This document shows positions 8,478 through 16,671 of a stretch of 64,000 nt of DNA, one piece after another. Origin of the DNA: Mycobacterium sp. 155 (GTDB lineage: Bacteria > Actinomycetota > Actinomycetes > Mycobacteriales > Mycobacteriaceae); assembly GCF_000373905.1 (NCBI RefSeq), contig NZ_KB892705.1, positions 3,391,184-3,455,183 on the forward strand, read 5' to 3'. How positions within the stretch are numbered: the first letter of the stretch is position 1; every line of letters begins with the position of its first letter. Below the pieces are notes generated by a model, which did not search any database, was not told the DNA's origin, and saw only the letters and a program-made list of their open reading frames with translations. The position numbers were made by a program, and so were the translations under genes.

Positions 8478-10417
8478 CACGTCACCCACAGCGTGATGTA
8501 GCGCGCCGCAACCCCGCCGACCCACGCCAGCGCGAACATGTACAACCACGCGATCACCGGCCAGCGCCAGGAGTTGGTCTCGCGCCGGATCGTGGCCACC
8601 GTCGACATGCACAGCAGAGCGAACGCGAAGAAGACCAGAAGTGCGGCCACCGTCGGCGGAGAAAAGAGCAGTTCGCCCTGGTGTGGCCCCGAGGTCCACA
8701 CCGCGGTGCGCACCGCTTCGATCGGGCTCTCCGGGTCGCCCGCGGCGAAGATCTGACCCATGGTCGCGACGAACACCTCGCGGGCGGCCATGGCGCCGAT
8801 CAACCCGACGCAGATCCGCCAGTCGAAGCCGAGCGGGTCGAAGACGGGCTGGATGAACTTACCGATCGCTGCCGCGAACGAGTTGTCCACCACGTAGGCG
8901 CCCGCGACGACGGGATCCATTCCGGCGATCTCATCGGTGCGCGCCGGTAGATTCAGCAGGAGCCACAGGATGACCGAGGTGGCAAGGATGATGGTTCCGG
9001 CCTTGCGCAGGAACGCTTTTGCCGAGTCCCACATGCTCAGCAGCACCGACTTGGCCGACGGGAATCGGTACGGCGGTAGCTCCATGTAGAACGGCAGCAT
9101 GTCGCCGCCCAGCACTACCCGCTTGAACAGCCACGCGGTCGTCATCGCCGCGACGCCACCGAGGATGTAAAGCCCGAACATGACCAGGCCCTGCATTCCG
9201 ACCGGACCCCAGCGGGCAGCCGGGTCGACGAGCAACGCGATGAACAAGATGTATACGGGCAAGCGCGCCGAGCACGTCATGAGCGGCGCAGCCATGGTGG
9301 TGGCGATGCGATCCCGCGACGACGGCAACGTGCGGGTGGCCATGATGCCCGGCACCGCGCAGGCCACCGAGGACAGCATGGCCACGAACGCGCGTCCCTC
9401 CAATCCGGTGGTGGCCATGATCCGGTCGACCAGGAACGCGGCGCGCGCCATATAGCCGATGTTCTCCAGCAGAGAGATCAGCAGGAACATCAGCATGATC
9501 TGCGGGATGAACACCAGTACTGCACCGACACCGCCGATGACGCCGTTACCCAGCAGGCCGGCGATCGTCTCGTTGGGCACGGTCGTGGCGACCGTCTCGG
9601 CCAACCACACGAACAACTGCTCGATCAAACCCTGGATCGGGGCAGCCACGGTGAAAATCACCTGGAAGAACAGGAACATCACCGCAATGAAGATCAGCGA
9701 CCCCCATACCGGGTGCAGCAACAATCGGTCGACGCGGGCACTGCGCCCGTCGGCCTCGGGCGCACGGTATTTCGACGCGGCGAGCACAGAGGAGATCCAG
9801 GCGTTGAACTCGGCATCATCGCGTGGCGGGGGGATCGGGACGCGAGGCCAGTTATCGGGCGCCGCCAACAGTTCGCGCAATGGCGCGAACCCCTTACCGC
9901 GGCTGCCCACCACCCCGACCACCGGGATCCCCAACGCCGTCGCGAGTTGTTCGGTATCCACATGGCCGCCCCGGTTGGTGAGCTCGTCGACCATGGTCAG
10001 GATCACCATCGTCGGGAGGTCCAGCCGTAGCACCTGGGCCAACAGCGACAACGACCGTTCCAGCACCGTGACGTCCACCACGACGGCAATGGCGTCCGGG
10101 GCGGTGATCCCGGGCAACTCTCCGTGCAGCAGGTCGGCGACCACCTGTTCGTCCGGGCTGACCGGATGCAGGCTGTAACTGCCCGGCAGATCCTCGACGG
10201 TGAACTTCACCGTCCCGCAGTGCGCACAGGTGTGCTTGCCGGTGCCGACGCTGCGCGCCACCGTGACACCCGGATAATTGCCGGTGCGGGCCCGCAGACC
10301 GGTCAGGTGGTTGAAGACGCTGGTCTTTCCCGCGTTGGGGCTGCCGACCAGCGCGATGCGTTGCTGCCCCTCGGGCGCATCGACCGCACCGTTCGAATGG
10401 CAGGCTGGGGCGCTCAT
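8477..10417 (-). CDS. feoB: FeoB, ferrous iron transporter with N-terminal G domain
   Basis: The 646-residue protein has an N-terminal GTPase domain: P-loop GSPNAGKTS (25–33), the G3 region EDLPGSYSL and TMVDE in the G4 position. A helical domain and a C-terminal half with eight or more membrane segments follow, including the Gate motif regions around MLSSVACAVPGIMATRTL and ICVGLIGAMAAREVF. FeoB carries Fe2+ across the cytoplasmic membrane. An unusual insert just before G3 adds CAHC (C64, C67). The start is the ATG at 10417, which overlaps the feoA stop as ATGA; the longer frame to 10789 runs across feoA. Confidence 0.93.
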   Translation of the reverse strand: MSAPACHSNGAVDAPEGQQRIALVGSPNAGKTSVFNHLTGLRARTGNYPGVTVARSVGTGKHTCAHCGTVKFTVEDLPGSYSLHPVSPDEQVVADLLHGELPGITAPDAIAVVVDVTVLERSLSLLAQVLRLDLPTMVILTMVDELTNRGGHVDTEQLATALGIPVVGVVGSRGKGFAPLRELLAAPDNWPRVPIPPPRDDAEFNAWISSVLAASKYRAPEADGRSARVDRLLLHPVWGSLIFIAVMFLFFQVIFTVAAPIQGLIEQLFVWLAETVATTVPNETIAGLLGNGVIGGVGAVLVFIPQIMLMFLLISLLENIGYMARAAFLVDRIMATTGLEGRAFVAMLSSVACAVPGIMATRTLPSSRDRIATTMAAPLMTCSARLPVYILFIALLVDPAARWGPVGMQGLVMFGLYILGGVAAMTTAWLFKRVVLGGDMLPFYMELPPYRFPSAKSVLLSMWDSAKAFLRKAGTIILATSVILWLLLNLPARTDEIAGMDPVVAGAYVVDNSFAAAIGKFIQPVFDPLGFDWRICVGLIGAMAAREVFVATMGQIFAAGDPESPIEAVRTAVWTSGPHQGELLFSPPTVAALLVFFAFALLCMSTVATIRRETNSWRWPVIAWLYMFALAWVGGVAARYITLWVT

Positions 10418-10668
10418 GCGGTCACCACGACCTGGATGTGGCGTGCCTCGTGGCACCTCAGGCACATTTCGTAGCCGAGTATGCGGTAGGCGACCGGATC
10501 GCCGAGCGGGGCGACCCGGATCGTGTCGACTATGTTTCCTGCGCGAAACCCCAAGTGTCGCAACCTCAGCGCAATGTGCCGGGGCGCGTCTTCGGCGATT
10601 GCGACGATGGTTGAGCGGGCGCCGACGGGGACGTCGGAAAGCTGCTGAGGCAGGAGTGAGGCGGTCAT
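10414..10668 (-). CDS. feoA: FeoA, small SH3-like partner of FeoB
   Basis: The 84-residue protein has the FeoA pattern: a start with LPVGA-like spacing (DVPVGARSTIVAIAED), then RLRHLGFRAGNIV, PLGDPVAYRILGYEM and a short end. FeoA is a cytosolic SH3-fold protein needed for FeoB activity. Where most FeoA proteins have charged residues after the G-Y-E/R core, this one has CLRC (C69, C72). It is first in a minus-strand cluster, overlaps feoB by 4 bp, and has an IdeR-like box 36 bp upstream of its ATG, so ferrous uptake should be iron-repressed. Confidence 0.88.
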   Translation of the reverse strand: MTASLLPQQLSDVPVGARSTIVAIAEDAPRHIALRLRHLGFRAGNIVDTIRVAPLGDPVAYRILGYEMCLRCHEARHIQVVVTA

Positions 10669-10703
10669 AGCTGGCTACCTTCGTCGGAGAATTGACACTC
10701 GAT

Positions 10704-10722
10704 TTAGGTGAGGCTAACCACG
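10704..10722 (-). promoter_or_regulatory. IdeR-like iron box upstream of feoA
   Basis: TTAGGTGAGGCTAACCACG on the plus strand matches the palindromic IdeR consensus TTAGGTTAGGCTAACCTAA at 15 of 19 positions, with an intact AGGCTAACC core. It lies 36–54 bp upstream of the feoA ATG, a typical place for a repressing IdeR site. Confidence 0.75.
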
Positions 10723-10724
10723 GT

Positions 10725-10751
10725 ATGACGTCATGACTAAGGTCTTTAGTC
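10725..10751. promoter_or_regulatory. Two small palindromes in the feoA / dehydrogenase divergent region
   Basis: ATGACGTCAT (10725–10734) is a perfect 10-bp palindrome. GACTAA (10735–10740) and TTAGTC (10746–10751) form an inverted repeat with a 5-base spacer. Both lie between divergent genes and next to the IdeR-like box. No regulator is assigned. Confidence 0.3.
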
Positions 10752-10837
10752 CTCAGTAATGGACCTCGGGTCAATCGGTAGGTCGACACCGAGCATTACT
10801 CCACCGCCAGCAACGAGCTGGCCGATACCATCGCACG

Positions 10838-11818
10838 ATGGATCGCGAATCGGTGGCCGTGACCCCCGGCCCGGTCCGGGTACTCGCGCATTTCATCCCC
10901 GGCGACCGGGTGCTGGATTTCCTTGCCCCACACAAAGACTGGCTCGACGTACGATTCTGCGCCGCCGAAGACGACGCGACCTTCTACCGTGAGCTGCCTG
11001 AAACAGAGGTGCTCTGGCACGTTCTGCGGCCGATATCGGGCGACGACCTGCAGCGCGCTTTGCGGCTGCGGCTCGTGCACAAGATGGGCGCCGGGGTGAA
11101 CACCATCGACGTCGAGACCGCCACGCAACTGGGCATCCTGGTGGCCAACATGCCCGGGGCGAATGCGGCCTCGGTCGCCGAGGGCACGGTGCTGCTGATG
11201 TTGGCCGCGCTGCGCCGACTGATCGAGCTGGACCAGTACACGCGTGCCGGCGAGGGCTGGCCCGCGGATGTCACTCTCGGTGAGACGGTGCGCGACATCG
11301 GCGGCTGCACAGTCGGATTGATCGGCTACGGCAACGTCGCGCGTCGGGTCGAACGGATCGTCACGGCGATGGACGCCAGCGTGCTGCATACCACCACCCA
11401 CAACACCGGCCATCCCCGCTGGCGCAGTCTCGCAGAGCTGCTGGCGACCAGCGACATCGTGTCACTGCACGCCCCGTTGACCGACGCCACCCGCGGGCTC
11501 CTGGACCGGACCGCGCTGGCCACGATGAAGCCGGGATCAGTGATCGTCAACACCGCCCGCGGGCCGATCATCGACGAAGCCGCCCTACTCGAAGCGCTCG
11601 GCACCGGGCGGATCGCGGCGGCAGGACTGGACGTGTTCGAGGCGGAACCCATTCCCGCCGGACACCCTCTGCTGGATCTAGAGAACGTGGTGCTCACGCC
11701 CCATGTGTCCTGGTACACGGTCGACACCATGCGGCGTTATCTGCAGGCGGCCGTGGACAACTGTCGTCGCATCCACGACGGTCAGCCCCTCGCGAACGTG
11801 GTGAACGAAGTGAGCTAG
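10838..11818 (+). CDS. D-isomer-specific 2-hydroxyacid dehydrogenase
   Basis: The 326-residue protein has the family's NAD(P)-binding motif GLIGYGNVARR, the SDIVSLHAPLTDATRGLL stretch, and the catalytic triad in NTARGPIIDE (Arg), LDVFEAEP (Glu) and LTPHVSW (His). Enzymes of this family reduce 2-keto acids or oxidise D-2-hydroxyacids (phosphoglycerate, glyoxylate, lactate and others). The short N-terminal substrate domain does not let me choose. It is transcribed divergently from feoA and is followed after 86 bp by fadE6, which has its own Shine-Dalgarno sequence. Confidence 0.85.
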   Translation: MDRESVAVTPGPVRVLAHFIPGDRVLDFLAPHKDWLDVRFCAAEDDATFYRELPETEVLWHVLRPISGDDLQRALRLRLVHKMGAGVNTIDVETATQLGILVANMPGANAASVAEGTVLLMLAALRRLIELDQYTRAGEGWPADVTLGETVRDIGGCTVGLIGYGNVARRVERIVTAMDASVLHTTTHNTGHPRWRSLAELLATSDIVSLHAPLTDATRGLLDRTALATMKPGSVIVNTARGPIIDEAALLEALGTGRIAAAGLDVFEAEPIPAGHPLLDLENVVLTPHVSWYTVDTMRRYLQAAVDNCRRIHDGQPLANVVNEVS

Positions 11819-11904
11819 GACGCCACGATGGCGGCGAGCAGCCGGGCGTACGCTCGAACCCAACCCACCGGTTAATAGGGAAATGCCGCCAACGGAGGAA
11901 CCGC

Positions 11905-14121
11905 ATGCCCATTGCCATCACGTCCGAGCACACCGCTCTCGCCGATTCGGTCCGATCGTTCGTGGCCCGCGTCGCACCGTCGGAGGTGCTGCACGAGGCG
12001 TTGGACGCCGATTGGGAAAGCCCCATCCCCAACCCCCCACTGTTTTGGAAGGCCGCGGCCGAGCAGGGCCTGCAAGGCGTGCACCTGTCGGAATCGGTTG
12101 GCGGACAAGGCTTCGGCATCCTGGAGCTGGCGATAGTGCTGGCCGAGTTCGGTTACGGTGCGGTTCCGGGGCCGTTCGTGCCGTCGGCGATCGCCAGCGC
12201 GCTGATCGCCGCGCACGATCCCGACGCGAAAGTGTTGGCCGGGCTGGCCTCCGGCGAGGTGATCGCGGCCTACGCCATCGATTCCGGTCTGACCGCTACC
12301 CGGCACGGGGGCGGGCTGGTGATCCGCGGCGACGTGCACGCGGTGCCCGCGGCTGCTCAGGCCTCGGTCCTGGTGCTTCCGGTCGCGATCGATTCCGGCG
12401 AGGAATGGGTGGTCATCGACGCCGACTCCCTGGAGATCGAGCCCGTCAAGAGTGTCGACCCCCTGCGCCCGCTCGCCGACGTGCGCGCCAACGCGGTCGA
12501 GGTGAGCTCCGACGACGAAGCAGCCCGGGTGCTCTCCAACCTCAGCCGGCCGTTGGCCCACGCGCTGATATCCACGCTGCTCTCAGCCGAGGCCGTCGGC
12601 GTGGCCCGCTGGGCCACCGACACCGCTACTGCCTACGCCAAGATCCGCGAGCAGTTCGGCAGACCCATCGGCCAGTTCCAGGCCATCAAGCACAAGTGCG
12701 CAGGCATGATCGCCGAGACCGAACGGGCCGCCGGTGCGGTCTGGGATGCTGCTCGAGCCATTGACGATCTACGCGAGAACGATTCGGCTGAAGCCCATTT
12801 CGAGTTCGCCACAGCCGTCGCGGGCACTTTGGCGCCGGCCGCCGCGCAGCACTGCACCCAGGACTGCATCCAGGTACACGGCGGCATCGGCTTCACCTGG
12901 GAACACGACGCCAACATCTATTACCGCCGGGCCCTGGTGCTGGCCGCCGGTTTTGGCCGGACCGCCGACTACCCGCAGCGGGTGGTCGATACCGCCACGA
13001 CGACCGGTATGCGTCCGGTCGACGTCGACCTGGATTCCGACACCGAGAAGCTGCGGGCGGATATTCGCGCGGAAGTCTCTGCGCTCAAAGCGATTCCGCG
13101 CAATGAACGTAATGTCGCCATCGCCGAGGGCGGTTGGGTGCAACCCCACCTGCCCAAGCCGTGGGGCCGCGGGGCCGAACCGATCGAGCAGATCGTCATC
13201 GCGCAGGAGTTCTCCGCGGGCCGGGTGAGGCGTCCGCAGATGGGCATCGCCACGTGGATCATTCCGTCCATCGTGGCCTTCGGCACCGACGAGCAGAAGC
13301 AGCGGTTCCTACCGCCCACCTTCCGCGGTGAAATGATCTGGTGCCAGCTGTTTTCCGAGCCCGGTGCGGGCTCGGACCTGGCCGGCCTGACAACCAAGGC
13401 CACCAAGGTCGACGGTGGCTGGCGGATCACCGGGCAGAAGATCTGGACCACCGGTGCCCAGTTTTCGGCCTGGGGCGCGCTGCTGGCGCGCACCGACCCG
13501 AGTGCTCCGAAACACAACGGCATCACGTACTTCCTGCTCGACATGTTGTCGCCGGGCATCGAGATCAAGCCACTGCGGGAGCTGACCGGTAACGCGATAT
13601 TCAACACCGTGTTCATCGACGACGTGTTCGTCCCCGACGGCATGGTGCTCGGCGAGGTGAACCGCGGCTGGGAGGTCAGCCGCAACACCCTGACCAATGA
13701 GCGCGTGTCGATCGGCAGCAGCGAGCCACCGTTCCTGGCCAACCTGGACCAGTTCGTGGAATTCCTGCGCGCCGGGCACTTCGACCAGATCGAGCAGAAC
13801 CGGGCCGGCCAGCTGATCGCCGAGGGCCACGCCGCCAGGGTGCTCAACCTGCGCTCGACCCTGCTCACCCTGGCCGGCGGCGACGCCATGCCCGCGGCCG
13901 CCATTTCCAAGCTGCTGTCGATGAAAACGGGTCAGGGCTATGCCGAGTTCGCCGTGGCGTCGTTCGGCACCGCCGCGGCGATCGGGGACAACACCCGGGA
14001 ACCGGGCCGGTGGGCCGACTACCTGCTGGCCAGCCGGGCCACCACGATCTACGGCGGCACGTCGGAGATGCAGCTCAACATCATCGCCGAACGGCTGTTG
14101 GGGCTGCCGCGCGATCCGTAA
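11905..14121 (+). CDS. fadE6: Double-domain acyl-CoA dehydrogenase FadE6
   Basis: The 738-residue protein contains two acyl-CoA dehydrogenase units in tandem. The first (about 1–370) ends with QVHGGIGFTWEHDANIYYRR, the second (about 385–738) carries the FAD-binding LFSEPGAGSDLAGL, the substrate-binding WTTGAQF region and the C-terminal YGGTSEMQLNIIAERLLGLP. M. tuberculosis FadE6 (Rv0271c) has about this length and, like here, sits next to fadD2 and the Rv0269c polymerase gene. GGAGGA precedes the ATG. It probably catalyses the alpha-beta oxidation of an acyl-CoA in lipid or steroid breakdown; the substrate is unknown. Confidence 0.88.
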   Translation: MPIAITSEHTALADSVRSFVARVAPSEVLHEALDADWESPIPNPPLFWKAAAEQGLQGVHLSESVGGQGFGILELAIVLAEFGYGAVPGPFVPSAIASALIAAHDPDAKVLAGLASGEVIAAYAIDSGLTATRHGGGLVIRGDVHAVPAAAQASVLVLPVAIDSGEEWVVIDADSLEIEPVKSVDPLRPLADVRANAVEVSSDDEAARVLSNLSRPLAHALISTLLSAEAVGVARWATDTATAYAKIREQFGRPIGQFQAIKHKCAGMIAETERAAGAVWDAARAIDDLRENDSAEAHFEFATAVAGTLAPAAAQHCTQDCIQVHGGIGFTWEHDANIYYRRALVLAAGFGRTADYPQRVVDTATTTGMRPVDVDLDSDTEKLRADIRAEVSALKAIPRNERNVAIAEGGWVQPHLPKPWGRGAEPIEQIVIAQEFSAGRVRRPQMGIATWIIPSIVAFGTDEQKQRFLPPTFRGEMIWCQLFSEPGAGSDLAGLTTKATKVDGGWRITGQKIWTTGAQFSAWGALLARTDPSAPKHNGITYFLLDMLSPGIEIKPLRELTGNAIFNTVFIDDVFVPDGMVLGEVNRGWEVSRNTLTNERVSIGSSEPPFLANLDQFVEFLRAGHFDQIEQNRAGQLIAEGHAARVLNLRSTLLTLAGGDAMPAAAISKLLSMKTGQGYAEFAVASFGTAAAIGDNTREPGRWADYLLASRATTIYGGTSEMQLNIIAERLLGLPRDP

Positions 14122-14151
14122 CTTCCCTGCGCGAGAACTTCCCTGCGCGAG
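14120..14151. repeat. Tandem 16-bp direct repeat after fadE6
   Basis: AACTTCCCTGCGCGAG is present twice head to tail at 14120–14135 and 14136–14151, directly at the fadE6 stop codon. The second copy runs into the long hairpin at 14147. Confidence 0.7.
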
Positions 14152-14205
14152 CAGACGCTAAGGTCCCGGAAAACGCGGGTTTTGGGGACCTTAGCGTCTG
14201 CTCGC
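14147..14205. terminator. Perfect 21-bp hairpin downstream of fadE6
   Basis: GCGAGCAGACGCTAAGGTCC(C) at 14147–14167 is the exact reverse complement of 14185–14205. The 17-base loop contains a second small inverted repeat (AAAAC…GTTTT). It lies 26 bp after the fadE6 stop. It could be a terminator. From memory, GCGAGCAGACGC-type palindromes occur repeatedly in intergenic regions of mycobacteria, so a dispersed repeat is also likely. Confidence 0.6.
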
Positions 14206-14264
14206 CGGAGATATCCGGTGCTACCGTCGAAATAGGCGGACATCCCAAACGGTTGGTACTGGTG

Positions 14265-14552
14265 ATGAAGACGTTCAGGCAAGGTGTACTGCGCCCTGTA
14301 TGGGTGGGTGCGGCTGCGTTGTCGGTTGTCATCGCTCCGACAGCGGTAATTCAGCAGCTCTCGCCGGGGCCCACGGAAACCCGCGCCGACCCATGTGTAA
14401 ACGGCGTCATTCCGTGGAACCCCTACGTTGTGAACTGCAACCTACAGCCCAGAAGGCCGTACATCCGCGGCGCAGCTCCCGACGCCGGAGCCATCATTGC
14501 CTGCCGGGGTAGGCCAGGATGTCTGGCGTGGTACGTGAACGGCGGCCCGTGA
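14265..14552 (+). CDS. Small secreted hypothetical protein
   Basis: The 95-residue protein begins with a signal peptide: MKTFRQGVLRPVWVG, a hydrophobic core and a cleavage region around TETRADP at about residue 40. The mature part is about 55 residues with four cysteines (positions in DPCVNGV, VVNCNL, IIACRG, GCLAWY), which could form two disulfides outside the cytoplasm. I do not recognise the family. The gene overlaps the next membrane-protein gene as TGATG, so the two are probably co-expressed. Confidence 0.65.
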   Translation: MKTFRQGVLRPVWVGAAALSVVIAPTAVIQQLSPGPTETRADPCVNGVIPWNPYVVNCNLQPRRPYIRGAAPDAGAIIACRGRPGCLAWYVNGGP

Positions 14553-14863
14553 TGATGACCAACGACGTCGAAAAGCGTTGGCACGACCCACAGATGTTCC
14601 GGTCGGCGGTGGTTTACGTCGTATGTGTCGTGGCGGTGGCCGGTCTGGCTCTGGCGTCCTACGCGTTTGTCGGCGACCACTCGCTGCTGTCCGCCATCCT
14701 GGTGCCGACCGTGCTGTTCGTCGGAGGCGTCGGCGGATTCGTGCGCACCTATCAGGTGTGGAAAGCCGGTGGTACCTGGCCTATCTGGCACGGCGCAGGC
14801 TGGTTCCTGCTTGCGCTGTCACTGGTCTGCCTGGCCGTGCCGGGTTCAGCGCTGCTCTCCTGA
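14552..14863 (+). CDS. Small hypothetical membrane protein
   Basis: The 103-residue protein starts MMTNDVEKRWHDP and has three hydrophobic segments (about 17–39, 42–63 and 78–100) separated by short loops with W and K/R residues, so it is probably a three-helix membrane protein. I do not recognise a named family. The start at 14552 overlaps the stop of the secreted-protein gene; a GTG at 14549 is possible. The pair stands between fadE6 and the oppositely oriented fadD2. Confidence 0.65.
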   Translation: MMTNDVEKRWHDPQMFRSAVVYVVCVVAVAGLALASYAFVGDHSLLSAILVPTVLFVGGVGGFVRTYQVWKAGGTWPIWHGAGWFLLALSLVCLAVPGSALLS

Positions 14864-14935
14864 GACCCCTAAGTCAGGATCGCGTCGGCGTAACCGCCGC
14901 CGACGCGCAGCGCTCAGCCCGTGTGTCTCGTCGGA

Positions 14936-16615
14936 TTACTCCACCGGTCTGTCGCGGAGTTCGCGCTTGAGGATCTTGCCTGTCGGGTTACGGGGCAGCT
15001 CATCGAGAAAGATCACTTCCCGCGGCACCTTGTACCGTGCCAGATGGTCCTTCACATAGGCCTTGATGGCGTCCTCGTCGACGCTGGCGCCCTCGGCCTT
15101 GACCACGAATGCCCGCAGCCGCGCACCCCACTCCTTGTCCTCGACTCCGAGTGCCGTTGCCTCGATCACCTCGGGATGCCCGCTGATGAGATCCTCGACC
15201 TCCGCCGGGAACACGTTCTCACCGCCCGAGACGATCATCTCGTCGTCGCGGCCGCTCACGTAGAGCAGGCCGTGTTCGTCGAAGTACCCGACGTCGCCCG
15301 AGGACAGCATGCCGTCGATGATCTGCTTGCCGCCTCCGCCGGTGTAGCCCTCGAACGGGAAGGTGTTACCGACGAAGATGCGGCCGACCTGCCCCTGGGG
15401 CACCTCGTTGCCGTTGTCGTCGACGATCTTCACCCGCACGCCCTTGACCACCGGACCCACCGTGGCCGGGTTGATCGAGAGATCCTTGGGCCGCGCGATG
15501 GTCGCGAACGCGATCTCGGTGGAGCCGTACAGGTTGTAGACGACCGGGCCGAGATCCTTGAGCGCGCGCGTGGCCAGCTCGGCACCGAGCTGCGAACCTG
15601 AGACGAAGACTATGCGCAGCGAGGACAGGTTCGGCTTGGGCGAAGTCTGGTCGAGCTGATCCAGGATGCGCGACAGCATGACGGGCACCACCACCATGGC
15701 CGTCACCTTGTGCTTTTCGATGTCAGCCAGCACGGTGGCGGGTTTGAACCGGCGGCGCAGCACCAGCGTGGTGCCGAGCATCATCGCTATGGTGCCGTGC
15801 AGAAAGCCCAGCGCGTGAAACATCGGCGCGGGCAAGGACGTGACCTCACCGGCTTTGAACGGCACATGCGACAGCACCCCACCGATCGGCGCGAGCGACG
15901 GCGGGGTGCTGCGGTTGGCGCCCTTCGGCGTGCCGGTGGTTCCGCTGGTCAGAATGATGATCGACGAGTGTTTGGTGACCTTGGGGGCTGGGCTATGGCT
16001 GCTGCGGGCGATGAGCTCCGCCAGCGTCTCGTCGGTGCTGCCCGACGGTTGTTCTTTGTCCGGGTTCTTGCCCAGCGCACGTAGCTTGCCCAGCATCGGT
16101 TCGGCCTGTGCGACGGCCTCGGTGTACTCGTCGTCATAGACGATCACCTTGGCGTCTTCGCGCTCGGCGACCTCCTTGATCTGTGGCCCGGAGAACTCGC
16201 TGTTGAGCAGGATGATCCGGGCTCCCGTGCGGGCGGCACCGTACAACGCGATGAGGAACCACCGGTGGTTGCGGGCGAGGATGGCAACGCCGTCGCCGCC
16301 CCCGACGCCCATGGTCAGCAGGCCGTTGGCGACCGCATGAGCCGCGGCGTCGAGTTCACCGAAGGTCAGCTCGCCGTCGTCGTCGATGACCGCGATGCGG
16401 TTGGGGTGACGACGCGCGTTGAGCGCGGGAATCATGCCGAACTCACCCCAGCGCACGATGTCGGCCAGCATCGCGGCCATGTTCTGCGGCTGCTCCAGGC
16501 GCAGCGCGCCCGCCTCGAACATCTTGCGTGCGTAGTGCAACTCGGCGGCGCCGCGGTCTAGGTATCGCTGGGCTTTCCCCGCCACCTGCGCGGACAGGTC
16601 AGAAAGACTTGGCAT
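14936..16615 (-). CDS. fadD2: Fatty-acid-CoA ligase FadD2
   Basis: The 559-residue protein is an ANL-family acyl-CoA synthetase: AMP-binding core ILTSGTTGTPKGA, YGSTEIAFATIA, the hinge aspartate region SSGDVGYFDEHG, YVSGRDDEMIVSGGENVFP and the C-terminal NPTGKILKREL with the catalytic lysine. It activates fatty acids to acyl-CoA through an acyl-adenylate. The frame is open to 16690, but MPSLSDLSAQVAG at 16615 is the likely start; the extension overlaps the divergent polD promoter. Position next to fadE6 and polD matches Rv0270 in M. tuberculosis. Confidence 0.88.
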   Translation of the reverse strand: MPSLSDLSAQVAGKAQRYLDRGAAELHYARKMFEAGALRLEQPQNMAAMLADIVRWGEFGMIPALNARRHPNRIAVIDDDGELTFGELDAAAHAVANGLLTMGVGGGDGVAILARNHRWFLIALYGAARTGARIILLNSEFSGPQIKEVAEREDAKVIVYDDEYTEAVAQAEPMLGKLRALGKNPDKEQPSGSTDETLAELIARSSHSPAPKVTKHSSIIILTSGTTGTPKGANRSTPPSLAPIGGVLSHVPFKAGEVTSLPAPMFHALGFLHGTIAMMLGTTLVLRRRFKPATVLADIEKHKVTAMVVVPVMLSRILDQLDQTSPKPNLSSLRIVFVSGSQLGAELATRALKDLGPVVYNLYGSTEIAFATIARPKDLSINPATVGPVVKGVRVKIVDDNGNEVPQGQVGRIFVGNTFPFEGYTGGGGKQIIDGMLSSGDVGYFDEHGLLYVSGRDDEMIVSGGENVFPAEVEDLISGHPEVIEATALGVEDKEWGARLRAFVVKAEGASVDEDAIKAYVKDHLARYKVPREVIFLDELPRNPTGKILKRELRDRPVE

Positions 16616-16671
16616 GGGGCCCACAATATGTGACGCCGGTCGCAGTCGGGAGAGATAGCTACCATGAGCTG

